A DNA stretch of 13,022 nucleotides from SVFI01 sp045546735 (GTDB lineage: Bacteria > Bacillota > Clostridia > Lachnospirales > Lachnospiraceae), in assembly GCA_045546735.1 (NCBI GenBank), contig JAZQDJ010000063.1:1-13022 (forward strand), given 5' to 3'. Below the pieces are notes generated by a model that saw only the letters and a list, made by a program, of their open reading frames with translations, did not search any database and had not been told where the DNA came from. Shown here piece after piece: positions 6,173 to 13,022 of this stretch (its first letter is position 1; every line of letters starts with the position of its first letter). The position numbers and the translations under genes are program-made.

Positions 6173-8044
6173 TTAATTTTCCTGCGCATATGCAGAACGA
6201 ATCTTGCTGACAATCGTCTCAGTATCCAGACCCACTTCTTTCTTGAGAAGTTCCACATTTCCGTGCTCGACATAAGCATCCGGAAGCGTGATGGCAAGCA
6301 CTTTGACATTCAATTTATTTTCGTATGCAAAATCCATAACCTTCTGCGAATAACCGCCGCTAAGCACATTTTCTTCCAGCGTCACAATCAGTTTATGGTT
6401 TGCTGCTGCATCTAAAATTGCTTCCTCATCGATAGGCTTAACAAAACGCGCGTTCACGAGAGAACAGTTCGCAAATCCCTCTTCTTTTAAGCGGATACGC
6501 ACTTGTTCTGCCGTCTTTACCATACTGCCGAGTGCAAACAGGGCAATATCTTTTTCCTTGTAAATCCACTCTGCTTTTCCATACTCAATCGGAGCCCTGA
6601 ATTCCTGCAGACCGTCATAAGCAGTTCCTCGCGGATAGCGGATTGCCATCGGCGCCGGGAAATCAACAGAGTATTTCAGCATATCAGAAAGCTCCCATTT
6701 GTTCTTCGGGGCCATAATGTGCATGTTCGGAATGCTGGAAAGGAAGGATAAATCAAAAATACCCTGATGCGTCTCTCCGTCACTTCCTACAAGTCCCGCA
6801 CGGTCAATTGCAAATGTGACCGGGAGATTCTGAATACAAACATCATGTAAAATCTGGTCGTAAGCTCTTTGCAGGAAAGAAGAATAAATCGCAACGACCG
6901 GTTTCAAACCTCCGGCTGCAAGTCCTGCTGCAAATGTTACCGCATGTTCTTCTGCAATTCCGACATCGAAAAAGCGGTCCGGAAAACGATTGCGGAAACG
7001 CTTCAGTCCCGTTCCGTCCGGCATCGCTGCCGTGATAGCAACGACCTTGTCATCTCTTTCCGCAATTTTATTCATTACCGTCGCAAATACGTCGGTGTAA
7101 TTCGCTTTCGTACGAGGAGACTTCGGAAGTCCCGTCTCAATCTCAAACGGTTCCGCCCCGTGGAATCTCGCCGGATGACGCTCTGCAGGCTTGTACCCTT
7201 TTCCTTTCTGCGTCATTGCATGAATCAGAACCGGACCGTTGATACGCTGCGCTTCGCCGATTACCTTGACAAGTCCCTGAATATCATGACCGTCTACCGG
7301 CCCTAAGTATTTGATTCCCATATCCTCGAAAAACATGCCCGGAATCACGAGATGTTTTAAACCGTTCTTCGCATTCTGAATCTTCTTTACAATCGAAGCA
7401 CCATACTTTGGCATGTCCAATAAACGATAATAAATGCTGTCCTTTAAATTCAAATATTTGGCGTCCGTACGGATACTGTTCAAGTAAGAAGATACGCCTC
7501 CGACATTTTCCGAAATGGACATATTATTGTCATTTAAAATAATAATATAGTTCTTTTCCAATCTGGCCGCATTGTTGAGCGCTTCGTATGCCATACCACC
7601 TGTCAGAGAACCGTCACCGATCACTGCAACAATTGTGTGATCCTGTCCTAAAATGTCGCGCGCCTCCACAAGGCCGAGACCTGCGGAAATCGAAGTTGAA
7701 CTGTGCCCCGTATCAAAACTGTCGCAGTCGCTCTCTTTTCGTTTCGGGAATCCGCTGATTCCGCCGAATTTGCGGAGTGTCTCAAAATCGCCCCTTCTTC
7801 CGGTCAGGATTTTGTGTGTATACGCCTGATGCCCGACGTCCCAAATAATCTTATCTTCCGGAAGGTCAAGCGCCAGATGAAGTGCCATTGTCAGTTCCAC
7901 TGCACCGAGATTCGAACCCAAATGTCCGCCCGACACACTGATTTTTTCAATTAAAAAATCACGGATTTCCTGCGCAAGCACATTGTAATCCTCCGGATTA
8001 ATCTGTTTTATGTCATTTGCCGTTTTTATCTTCTCAAGCAACAT
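6173..8044 (-). CDS. dxs: 1-deoxy-D-xylulose-5-phosphate synthase
   Basis: Dxs condenses pyruvate and glyceraldehyde 3-phosphate to 1-deoxy-D-xylulose 5-phosphate, the first step of the methylerythritol phosphate pathway to isoprenoids; the product also feeds thiamine and pyridoxal synthesis. The 623 residues match the family. His41 in SGGHLGSNLG and the thiamine diphosphate motif GDGSLTGG at 143-150 with NDNNMSIS at 171-178 mark the N-terminal domain. The middle domain has VGIAEEHAVTFAAG from 361, containing the glutamate that activates the cofactor, and GSDGETHQGIFD from about 420. A transketolase C-terminal domain completes it. GAGG sits 8 nt before the ATG and overlaps the ispA stop codon. 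No thiamine riboswitch is possible in the 10-nt gap. Confidence 0.98.
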   Translation of the reverse strand: MLLEKIKTANDIKQINPEDYNVLAQEIRDFLIEKISVSGGHLGSNLGAVELTMALHLALDLPEDKIIWDVGHQAYTHKILTGRRGDFETLRKFGGISGFPKRKESDCDSFDTGHSSTSISAGLGLVEARDILGQDHTIVAVIGDGSLTGGMAYEALNNAARLEKNYIIILNDNNMSISENVGGVSSYLNSIRTDAKYLNLKDSIYYRLLDMPKYGASIVKKIQNAKNGLKHLVIPGMFFEDMGIKYLGPVDGHDIQGLVKVIGEAQRINGPVLIHAMTQKGKGYKPAERHPARFHGAEPFEIETGLPKSPRTKANYTDVFATVMNKIAERDDKVVAITAAMPDGTGLKRFRNRFPDRFFDVGIAEEHAVTFAAGLAAGGLKPVVAIYSSFLQRAYDQILHDVCIQNLPVTFAIDRAGLVGSDGETHQGIFDLSFLSSIPNMHIMAPKNKWELSDMLKYSVDFPAPMAIRYPRGTAYDGLQEFRAPIEYGKAEWIYKEKDIALFALGSMVKTAEQVRIRLKEEGFANCSLVNARFVKPIDEEAILDAAANHKLIVTLEENVLSGGYSQKVMDFAYENKLNVKVLAITLPDAYVEHGNVELLKKEVGLDTETIVSKIRSAYAQEN

Positions 8045-8054
8045 AACAATTACC

Positions 8055-8948
8055 TCACTTGGTTCTGTGAATCAAAGAAAGAATAAGTTCATCTAAAAAT
8101 GCATGCTCGCCCGGAAGCCGTCCCAAAAGCTGTACTGCCTCTTCCGACAAAGTTTTTACATGTTCTTTTGCCGTCTCAAGTCCTGCGAGTGTTACATAAG
8201 TTTCTTTGTTGTTTTTCTCATCGCTTCCAATCGGTTTTCCGAGCTCCTGCTCCGAACCTGTAACATCCAGAATATCATCCTGAATCTGAAAAGCGATACC
8301 GATATTATACCCGATTTTCTCTAAATCATCGATGTACTTCTGCTCCGCTCCTGCCAAAAGCGCTCCTATTATAAGCGCAGACTGAATCAAAGCTGCTGTT
8401 TTATTTTCATGAATAAACAAAAGCTGGTCTTTTGAAAGCGGAAGTTGTCTTTTTTCAGCCTCCACATCACACACCTGTCCGCCGACCATTCCGAAAATAC
8501 CTGCTTTTCTTGCAAGTACCATCATCGCACGCTCTGCGCACACATTCCCCGGACTCATCTCGAAAGCAGATGCCGCAATTTCAAATGCATAATTCAAAAG
8601 TGCATCTCCGGCCAAAATCGCCATCGCTTCGCCGTACACAACATGTGTCGTTTTCATTCCGCGGCGGTATTCATCATTGTCCATCGCCGGAAGGTCATCG
8701 TGTACAAGCGAATATGTGTGTATCATTTCAAGCGCTGTCATAAACGGCTTGATCACCTCGCCGTCACCGCCGAACATTTTATATGTTTCTGCCATCAAAA
8801 GAGGACGAAGTCTTTTTCCGCCGACCTTGACGCTGTAATTCATCGCCTCAAGTACCGTCTTCTGGTTTCCTTCTTCTGCCGGGAGATACGAAAGTATAAT
8901 CTCTTCTGTTTCCTTTGTTTTTTGTGTGAGAAGTTCATCAAAACTCAT
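8055..8948 (-). CDS. ispA: Farnesyl diphosphate synthase (geranyltranstransferase)
   Basis: IspA joins dimethylallyl and isopentenyl diphosphates into geranyl and then farnesyl diphosphate, the precursor for undecaprenyl lipid carriers and quinones. The 297 residues fit bacterial short-chain prenyl synthases. GGKRLRP at 43-49 binds isopentenyl diphosphate. The first aspartate-rich motif is DDLPAMD at 84-90, with the four-residue gap typical of bacterial farnesyl synthases, and the second is DDILD at 224-228 in FQIQDDILDVTG. The ATG at 8948 lies inside the end of xseB (11-nt overlap) and has a perfect GGAGG at 8961-8957, 8 nt upstream. dxs follows after 10 nt, so two isoprenoid steps are co-transcribed. 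A geranylgeranyl product cannot be fully excluded. Confidence 0.96.
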   Translation of the reverse strand: MSFDELLTQKTKETEEIILSYLPAEEGNQKTVLEAMNYSVKVGGKRLRPLLMAETYKMFGGDGEVIKPFMTALEMIHTYSLVHDDLPAMDNDEYRRGMKTTHVVYGEAMAILAGDALLNYAFEIAASAFEMSPGNVCAERAMMVLARKAGIFGMVGGQVCDVEAEKRQLPLSKDQLLFIHENKTAALIQSALIIGALLAGAEQKYIDDLEKIGYNIGIAFQIQDDILDVTGSEQELGKPIGSDEKNNKETYVTLAGLETAKEHVKTLSEEAVQLLGRLPGEHAFLDELILSLIHRTK

Positions 8949-9150
8949 CTGCCGTTCCTCCCTCTGTCAGAACCTTAACTTCTTTTTCCACACGATCAAT
9001 CATCCCGTTACAAAGATTTACAAGCTCCACACCTTCTTTGTATGCACGGAAAGAATCTTCCAGGGATGTTTCCGGCTGCTCTAATGTTCCGATGACTGTC
9101 TCTAATTTTTCAAATGCTTCCTCAAGGGAAAGTTTCTTTTCATCACTCAT
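8938..9150 (-). CDS. xseB: Exodeoxyribonuclease VII small subunit
   Basis: XseB binds in several copies to XseA to form exonuclease VII, which degrades single-stranded DNA from both ends. From the ATG at 9150 it has 70 residues, a normal size. The conserved pattern is SLEEAFEKLETVIGTLEQ near the N-terminus and SLEDSFRAYKEGVELV in the middle, forming a helical hairpin. A GTG at 9159 would add three residues, but the ATG is preferred since a GGGTGA sequence lies upstream at suitable spacing and the extra residues are not conserved in form. The start overlaps the xseA stop by 8 nt (ATGAGTGA), and the end overlaps ispA by 11 nt. Confidence 0.95.
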   Translation of the reverse strand: MSDEKKLSLEEAFEKLETVIGTLEQPETSLEDSFRAYKEGVELVNLCNGMIDRVEKEVKVLTEGGTADEF

Positions 9151-10357
9151 TGTTTTCACCCACTGTCACACGGTCTACCGTGGCATCCACAGTACCGTTT
9201 TGCAAATATATTTTCATGGAATCACCTGTCTTTACCTGCCGGGCATCCGTCAGAGTTTCCCCTTCTTCTGTTGTCACATAGGAATAACCCTGACTGAGTT
9301 TTGCAAGCGGTGAAAGGCTCTCCAGTTTTGCCGCATAAATTCTAAGTTCATTCTTCTTTGCAAGAAGTTTTTGCTCCATCTTTCCGCCAAGTTCTTCCTC
9401 CATGGAAAGAATACGCATGCGATGCTGTTTTATTATGGATTGCGGAGAAAGCATCTGCAATTTTAACAAATGGTTTTTCACCATCATACGCTCTCTGTCA
9501 CATTTGATGAGAACAGCTTCTGCCATGCGCCTTTTATATTCATCGATCTGCATAAGAGTCGTACGCATATCACATACTGCCAGCTCTGCTCCCGCCGATG
9601 GTGTCGGTGCACGAAGATCCGAAACATAATCAATAATCGTCGTATCTGTTTCATGGCCGACCGCCGATATTATCGGAACCTGACAGTCAAATACTGCCTG
9701 TGCCACTTCCCGGCTGTTAAACGCCCACAAATCTTCTATGCTTCCGCCGCCGCGTCCGACAATCATGACATCAACGCCCTCTTGCTCGAGACGCCGGATT
9801 CCTTCCACAATACTCGGTACTGCATACTCCCCCTGCACAATCGCCGGATAAAGAATAATCTCAATATACGGATTGCGACGCTTTGCCACATTGATAATAT
9901 CACGAACTGCTGCCCCCGTACTTGCCGTCACGACTCCGAGACGCTTTACATAGCGCGGAATCGGCTGCTTATAACAGGCATCAAACATTCCCATCTCAGA
10001 AAGTTCTTTTTTCAATTTTTCATACTGTTCGTAAAGTGCACCGCCCCCTGCAAGCTCCATCTGCTTTGCATACAGCTGGTATTTTCCTGCACTCTCATAC
10101 ACTTCAATCGAACCGAATGCAATTACGGAAAGTCCGTCTTCCAAGCGAAAAGTAAGCCCACGGCGGTTTCCTGCAAACATGACACACGAAATAGCAGCTC
10201 CACTGTCTTTTAAGGTAAAATAAATGTGACCGGAGCCGTGATATTTCACATTGCTCAGCTCTCCCTTAATCAAAATGGAACTGCATAAAAAATCCTGGGC
10301 AAACATATTCTTAATATAACTGTTAACTTGGCTTACGGAATATACATTCTGTTTCAT
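9143..10357 (-). CDS. xseA: Exodeoxyribonuclease VII large subunit
   Basis: XseA is the catalytic subunit of exonuclease VII, acting on single-stranded DNA in repair and recombination. The 404 residues agree with Firmicute homologues. An N-terminal OB-fold (about 1-100) contains ILIKGELSNVKYHGSGHIYF. The catalytic domain carries VTASTGAAVRDI at 143-154, VGRGGGSIEDLWAFN at 200-214, SAVGHETDTTIID at 231-243 and the APTPSAGAELAV segment at 250-261. A charged helical region at about 265-345 should bind XseB, and the C-terminal part starts with SPLAKLSQGYS. The gene starts 3 nt after the nusB stop codon, with an AAGGAAGAG ribosome binding site inside the end of nusB. Confidence 0.97.
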   Translation of the reverse strand: MKQNVYSVSQVNSYIKNMFAQDFLCSSILIKGELSNVKYHGSGHIYFTLKDSGAAISCVMFAGNRRGLTFRLEDGLSVIAFGSIEVYESAGKYQLYAKQMELAGGGALYEQYEKLKKELSEMGMFDACYKQPIPRYVKRLGVVTASTGAAVRDIINVAKRRNPYIEIILYPAIVQGEYAVPSIVEGIRRLEQEGVDVMIVGRGGGSIEDLWAFNSREVAQAVFDCQVPIISAVGHETDTTIIDYVSDLRAPTPSAGAELAVCDMRTTLMQIDEYKRRMAEAVLIKCDRERMMVKNHLLKLQMLSPQSIIKQHRMRILSMEEELGGKMEQKLLAKKNELRIYAAKLESLSPLAKLSQGYSYVTTEEGETLTDARQVKTGDSMKIYLQNGTVDATVDRVTVGENNE

Positions 10358-10360
10358 TGC

Positions 10361-10777
10361 CTATTTCTCTTCCTTTGGCATAAACTTCGCAAGGACACCG
10401 TTAATAAATGCCGGCGATTCATCCGCCGCATACTGCTTCGCAAGTTCTACCGCTTCGTTGATTGCTACAGAACCCGGAATATTGTCGTCATAAACAATCT
10501 CGTAAATCGCCAGACGCAAAATCGCAAGTTCTACCTTTCCGAGGCGGGTAACATTCCAGCCGGTTGATTTTTCATTAATCATCGCATCAATTTCTTCAAG
10601 ATGCGACACAACACCGTCGAATTTGTCCTGCACCTGTTTCTGCTCTTTTTCGGTCATCCCTTCCTGTTCTTCATCCCCGAAGAAAAGCTCTGTCTGCTGC
10701 TCGAGTTCTTCCCGGTCGTTAAACGCCACACGGAATACCAATCTAAATACTTTTTCTCTCAGTTTACTTCTGTTCAT
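10361..10777 (-). CDS. nusB: Transcription antitermination factor NusB
   Basis: NusB with NusE (ribosomal protein S10) binds boxA in rRNA leader transcripts and keeps RNA polymerase from early termination. The 138-residue all-helical protein begins MNRSKLREKVFRLVF, the usual arginine-rich N-terminus. The C-terminal half has WNVTRLGKVELAILRLAIYE at 74-93 and VAINEAVELAKQYA followed by FINGVLAKF, the most conserved parts. The middle segment (about 30-60) is rich in Glu and Gln and looks variable. It starts 19 nt after the asp23-like gene, with AGGA upstream, and is followed after 3 nt by xseA. In B. subtilis folD lies between nusB and xseA; it is absent here. Confidence 0.97.
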   Translation of the reverse strand: MNRSKLREKVFRLVFRVAFNDREELEQQTELFFGDEEQEGMTEKEQKQVQDKFDGVVSHLEEIDAMINEKSTGWNVTRLGKVELAILRLAIYEIVYDDNIPGSVAINEAVELAKQYAADESPAFINGVLAKFMPKEEK

Positions 10778-10796
10778 CTGCTAGTCCTGCTTTTAT

Positions 10797-11183
10797 TTAT
10801 TTCACTTCCTGCATATTTACACCGGCAATACGGATATTCACATCGGAAACCGTAAGACCTGTCATATTCTCAACTGCAGTTTTTACTTTTGCCTGTACAT
10901 TCTGGCATGTCTGCGGAATGTTATGACCGTACTCAATCATAATAGCAAGTTCCAAAGAAACAACTCCTTCTAAAACTTCTACTTTTACACCCTTTGTAAG
11001 CTTTTTCATGCCTACCTTACTCATAAGCTCGTTTGTAATATTTCCAACCAAAGCAGAAACTCCGTCCACTTCTGTTGCTGCAAGCGAAGCAATCATTGCA
11101 ACTACGTCATCTGCAATCTGCACTGCGCCTAATTTATCGTCCTCTTTTAATGTATAAGTACCACGTTCCATCTCTTTTTCCAT
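10797..11183 (-). CDS. Asp23/Gls24 family protein (YqhY-like)
   Basis: This 128-residue protein belongs to the Asp23/Gls24 (DUF322) family. Family members include envelope-stress proteins in staphylococci and B. subtilis YqhY, which sits in the same place before nusB and has been tied genetically to control of lipid synthesis; the molecular role is not settled. Seen here are GAVQIADDVVAMIASLAATE at 19-38, VDGVSALVGN at 39-48, GVKVEVLEGVVSLELAIMIE at 65-84 and YGHNIPQTCQNVQAKVKTAV at 85-104, followed by VNIRIAGV. No membrane segment or signal is present. AGGAGG lies 8 nt before the ATG, the strongest ribosome binding site in the window, and a promoter stands just upstream, so this is the first gene of the operon. 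Confidence 0.95.
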   Translation of the reverse strand: MEKEMERGTYTLKEDDKLGAVQIADDVVAMIASLAATEVDGVSALVGNITNELMSKVGMKKLTKGVKVEVLEGVVSLELAIMIEYGHNIPQTCQNVQAKVKTAVENMTGLTVSDVNIRIAGVNMQEVK

Positions 11184-11191
11184 GATGTGGT

Positions 11192-11242
11192 CCTCCTTTC
11201 CATATTTAGTAAAAGTATATCAAATCTTTTCCTATTATTCAA
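11192..11242 (-). promoter_or_regulatory. Likely sigma-A promoter and ribosome binding site of the operon
   Basis: TTGAAT at 11242-11237, a 17-nt spacer, and TATACT at 11219-11214 (5 of 6 matches to the -10 consensus). Transcription would start near 11207, giving a leader of about 24 nt that contains AGGAGG at 11197-11192. The -35 box overlaps the stop codon of the upstream transglutaminase gene by one base, and no terminator lies between, so read-through from prfC remains possible. Confidence 0.6.
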
Positions 11243-12416
11243 TCCAGAAAATAAGTGTATACAACTGATCGTTATAGCTGTACGATACCGAACCTTCTGT
11301 TTCGATGTAATCAAAAATGCCTTGCTGCGTAACCAGTTCGTCCAAAACTTCCCGATATGTCGCTTCATCCGCACATTTGAGCGCTACACTCTGTTTGTTT
11401 TCCGAATGCATGCGGTCAAAAATAGTGGCAAGTGTCGCTTCCTCATAACTGCGCAAATACAATCCTTCCCGGATAAAATAGTTATTTCTTGTAGCTACAC
11501 ATGCCGGCAACGGTACGACATTATCTATCGTGTGGGTTTTTAGAATCTGCTGCGTCGTAATCATGAAATATTCATAATTAATTCCCTGTCCCGACGTCGC
11601 ATTCATCGCCGCTCCCGGTCTGACATAACCTGCATCGCCCCATGTCGTATCCAAATAGTAATATTCCCCGTCTGCCATGACAAGATTCCAGGAATGCGAT
11701 TCCCCTCCTGTCACATGACCATACGCTAACGTTGTTTCTATTCCCATCTGCGTCAGTATATACTGCGTCGCTTTTGCATATCCCATACAGACACTTTCCC
11801 GGTTTATAAAAACCGAGCAAATATTCTGGTTATTCTGTGCATTCGGTACATATTCCGTTCTTTCGATAATGTACTCATAAACAAACTTAATTTTAGAATA
11901 TTCATCCGCACTTTTCGGGATAGACGCAATACAACTATGCACGTAGGCATCTATTTTTTCCTGACACTCCTGCACTGTTTCTTCGGTCATATGATAGTTC
12001 GGTGTAAACGTAATCCGGACAACTTTCCCGTACATTTCCATGCTCTGGATTTTGTAGGAAGAACAATAAAAAATCTCCGGATGGTCATTTGTCACACACT
12101 CGAATATTTTCTTTACAACTGCAGAATCCTGCGTATCAAGTTCTGTTTCACTGCGGTCAAGAATCGCTTGATACATTGCTGTATAAATTTCTTTTTCCGT
12201 CTCATCAAGTGCATTATAATAATATAAACTTTCCGCCTGCTGCAGCTGCTCCGCCGGCTCTGTCACCGGCTGCGTATCTGCGGACGTTACCATACTGCTT
12301 ACGCTGCCTGTATCTTGCGGCGCATCTCCTTTTTCCGGCATCACTTCCGCAATCACAATCCCAACCAGAAAAAGTATTCCAAACACTGCTATAATTTTTG
12401 TAAATTTATCACTCAT
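11235..12416 (-). CDS. Membrane-anchored transglutaminase-like protein
   Basis: The 393-residue protein has one N-terminal membrane segment (about 7-24) with no lipobox cysteine, a Ser/Thr/Gln/Pro-rich linker (about 30-62), and an extracellular part with a transglutaminase-like cysteine protease fold. The likely catalytic triad is Cys210 in RESVCMGYAKA, His241 in GGESHSWNLV and Asp256 in YYLDTTWGDAG. Such proteins are common in Clostridia and are thought to act on surface proteins or peptidoglycan peptides, but the substrate of this one is unknown. The region after 300 has no motif I recognise. The ATG lies 3 nt after the prfC stop codon and has only a poor ribosome binding site (GGTAAG), so it is probably coupled to prfC. 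The superfamily call is firm; the function is not. Confidence 0.9.
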   Translation of the reverse strand: MSDKFTKIIAVFGILFLVGIVIAEVMPEKGDAPQDTGSVSSMVTSADTQPVTEPAEQLQQAESLYYYNALDETEKEIYTAMYQAILDRSETELDTQDSAVVKKIFECVTNDHPEIFYCSSYKIQSMEMYGKVVRITFTPNYHMTEETVQECQEKIDAYVHSCIASIPKSADEYSKIKFVYEYIIERTEYVPNAQNNQNICSVFINRESVCMGYAKATQYILTQMGIETTLAYGHVTGGESHSWNLVMADGEYYYLDTTWGDAGYVRPGAAMNATSGQGINYEYFMITTQQILKTHTIDNVVPLPACVATRNNYFIREGLYLRSYEEATLATIFDRMHSENKQSVALKCADEATYREVLDELVTQQGIFDYIETEGSVSYSYNDQLYTLIFWIE

Positions 12417-12419
12417 ACT

Positions 12420-13022
12420 TTAATTCTTACCAAATTCGGACAATTCCAATCCTTCGTTACGATTTAATACCATCTGTACACTCCACTCATTGATAAACAA
12501 AAGAAGCGGTCTTTCTTTTAAGTCCGTCACTTTCTTCATATCGGAAGTACCTACAATACGGTTTAAATCAATCTCATCGTTTTCTACCCAGCGGATATAT
12601 TCATACGGAAGCGGCTCTAACCGGATTTCCACATTGTACTCATTCTCCAAACGGTATTTTAATACGTCAAACTGAAGAACACCGACTACGCCGACAATAA
12701 TCTCTTCCATACCTGTATTAAACTCTTTGAAAATCTGAATCGCACCTTCCTGGGCAATCTGCGTAATACCTTTGACAAACTGCTTACGTTTCATCGTATC
12801 CATCTGGCGCACACGTGCAAAATGCTCCGGTGCAAAAGTCGGGATACCTGCGTACTGAAAATTTTCTTTCGGCATACAAATCGTATCACCGATAGAGAAA
12901 ATACCCGGATCAAATACACCAATGATGTCGCCTGCATAAGCCTCGTCCAAAATCTTACGGGAATCGGCCATAATCTGCTGCGGCTGAGACAGACGCATCA
13001 CTTTATTTCCCTGTACATGCTT
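12420..13022 (-). CDS. prfC: Peptide chain release factor 3, C-terminal part
   Basis: RF3 is the GTPase that removes RF1 and RF2 from the ribosome after termination. Only the last 200 or so residues are visible; the frame is open to the window edge, so the N-terminal GTPase domain lies outside. Family traits are QGNKVMRLSQPQQIMADSR near the left end of the visible part, YAGDIIGVFDPGIFSIGDTI, FAPEHFARV, the very conserved GVVGVLQFDVLKYRLENEY and RPLLLFINEW near the C-terminus. These match domains II and III of RF3 rather than EF-G or TetM. The stop codon is 3 nt from the start of the transglutaminase-like gene, which suggests one transcript for both. Confidence 0.96.
   Translation of the reverse strand, partial: KHVQGNKVMRLSQPQQIMADSRKILDEAYAGDIIGVFDPGIFSIGDTICMPKENFQYAGIPTFAPEHFARVRQMDTMKRKQFVKGITQIAQEGAIQIFKEFNTGMEEIIVGVVGVLQFDVLKYRLENEYNVEIRLEPLPYEYIRWVENDEIDLNRIVGTSDMKKVTDLKERPLLLFINEWSVQMVLNRNEGLELSEFGKN

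Noticed and set aside
9470..10213. 247-codon plus-strand ORF opposite xseA
   Set aside because: It is a Cys/His/Arg-rich antisense reading of a clearly conserved gene, with no domain or ribosome binding site.

Overview
The window looks like a chromosomal segment of a spore-forming, low-to-mid GC Firmicute. The best match in gene order and protein style is Clostridia, probably a Lachnospiraceae-like gut anaerobe. The evidence is a SpoIVB sporulation protease gene, a Firmicutes housekeeping cluster in its usual order, and AGGAGG-type ribosome binding sites. The genus cannot be fixed from sequence alone. All credible genes lie on the minus strand, so transcription runs from high to low coordinates.

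Layout, in the direction of transcription. (1) 13022-11235: the C-terminal part of peptide chain release factor 3 (prfC, cut by the window edge), then after only 3 nt a membrane-anchored transglutaminase-like protein. (2) 11242-3985: a nine-gene operon, asp23/yqhY-like, nusB, xseA, xseB, ispA, dxs, tlyA, nadK, argR. A sigma-A-like promoter (TTGAAT-17-TATACT) overlaps the stop codon of the transglutaminase gene, and a clear intrinsic terminator follows argR. Genes inside the operon are separated by 2-19 nt or overlap. (3) 3984-2063: recN with its own AT-rich leader, closed by a second strong intrinsic terminator (13-bp stem, GAAA loop). (4) 2038-770: spoIVB, whose start codon lies only about 25 nt beyond that terminator. 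(5) 769-1: an AT-rich segment (about 33-34% GC by hand count of 1-600, against about 45% in sampled spoIVB lines) with three direct repeats at an exact 32-bp period, then a gene for an AAA_14/DUF4143-type ATPase that runs off the left edge.

How the genes fit together: the operon joins transcription antitermination (NusB), DNA repair (both ExoVII subunits), isoprenoid precursor supply (Dxs, IspA), ribosome methylation (TlyA), NADP supply (NadK) and arginine-dependent regulation (ArgR), followed by RecN and SpoIVB. This is essentially the Bacillus subtilis yqhY-to-spoIVB order, with nadK between tlyA and argR and no folD between nusB and xseA. In many Firmicutes spo0A comes directly after spoIVB. 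Here that place is taken by the AT-rich ATPase module.

The most unusual part is 681-763. The 32-bp repeats abut the spoIVB stop codon and sit just upstream of a possible promoter for the ATPase gene. Read on the minus strand they also form back-to-back micro-ORFs that each end in Ser-Pro-stop. The rest of the window is ordinary, well-conserved core genome.
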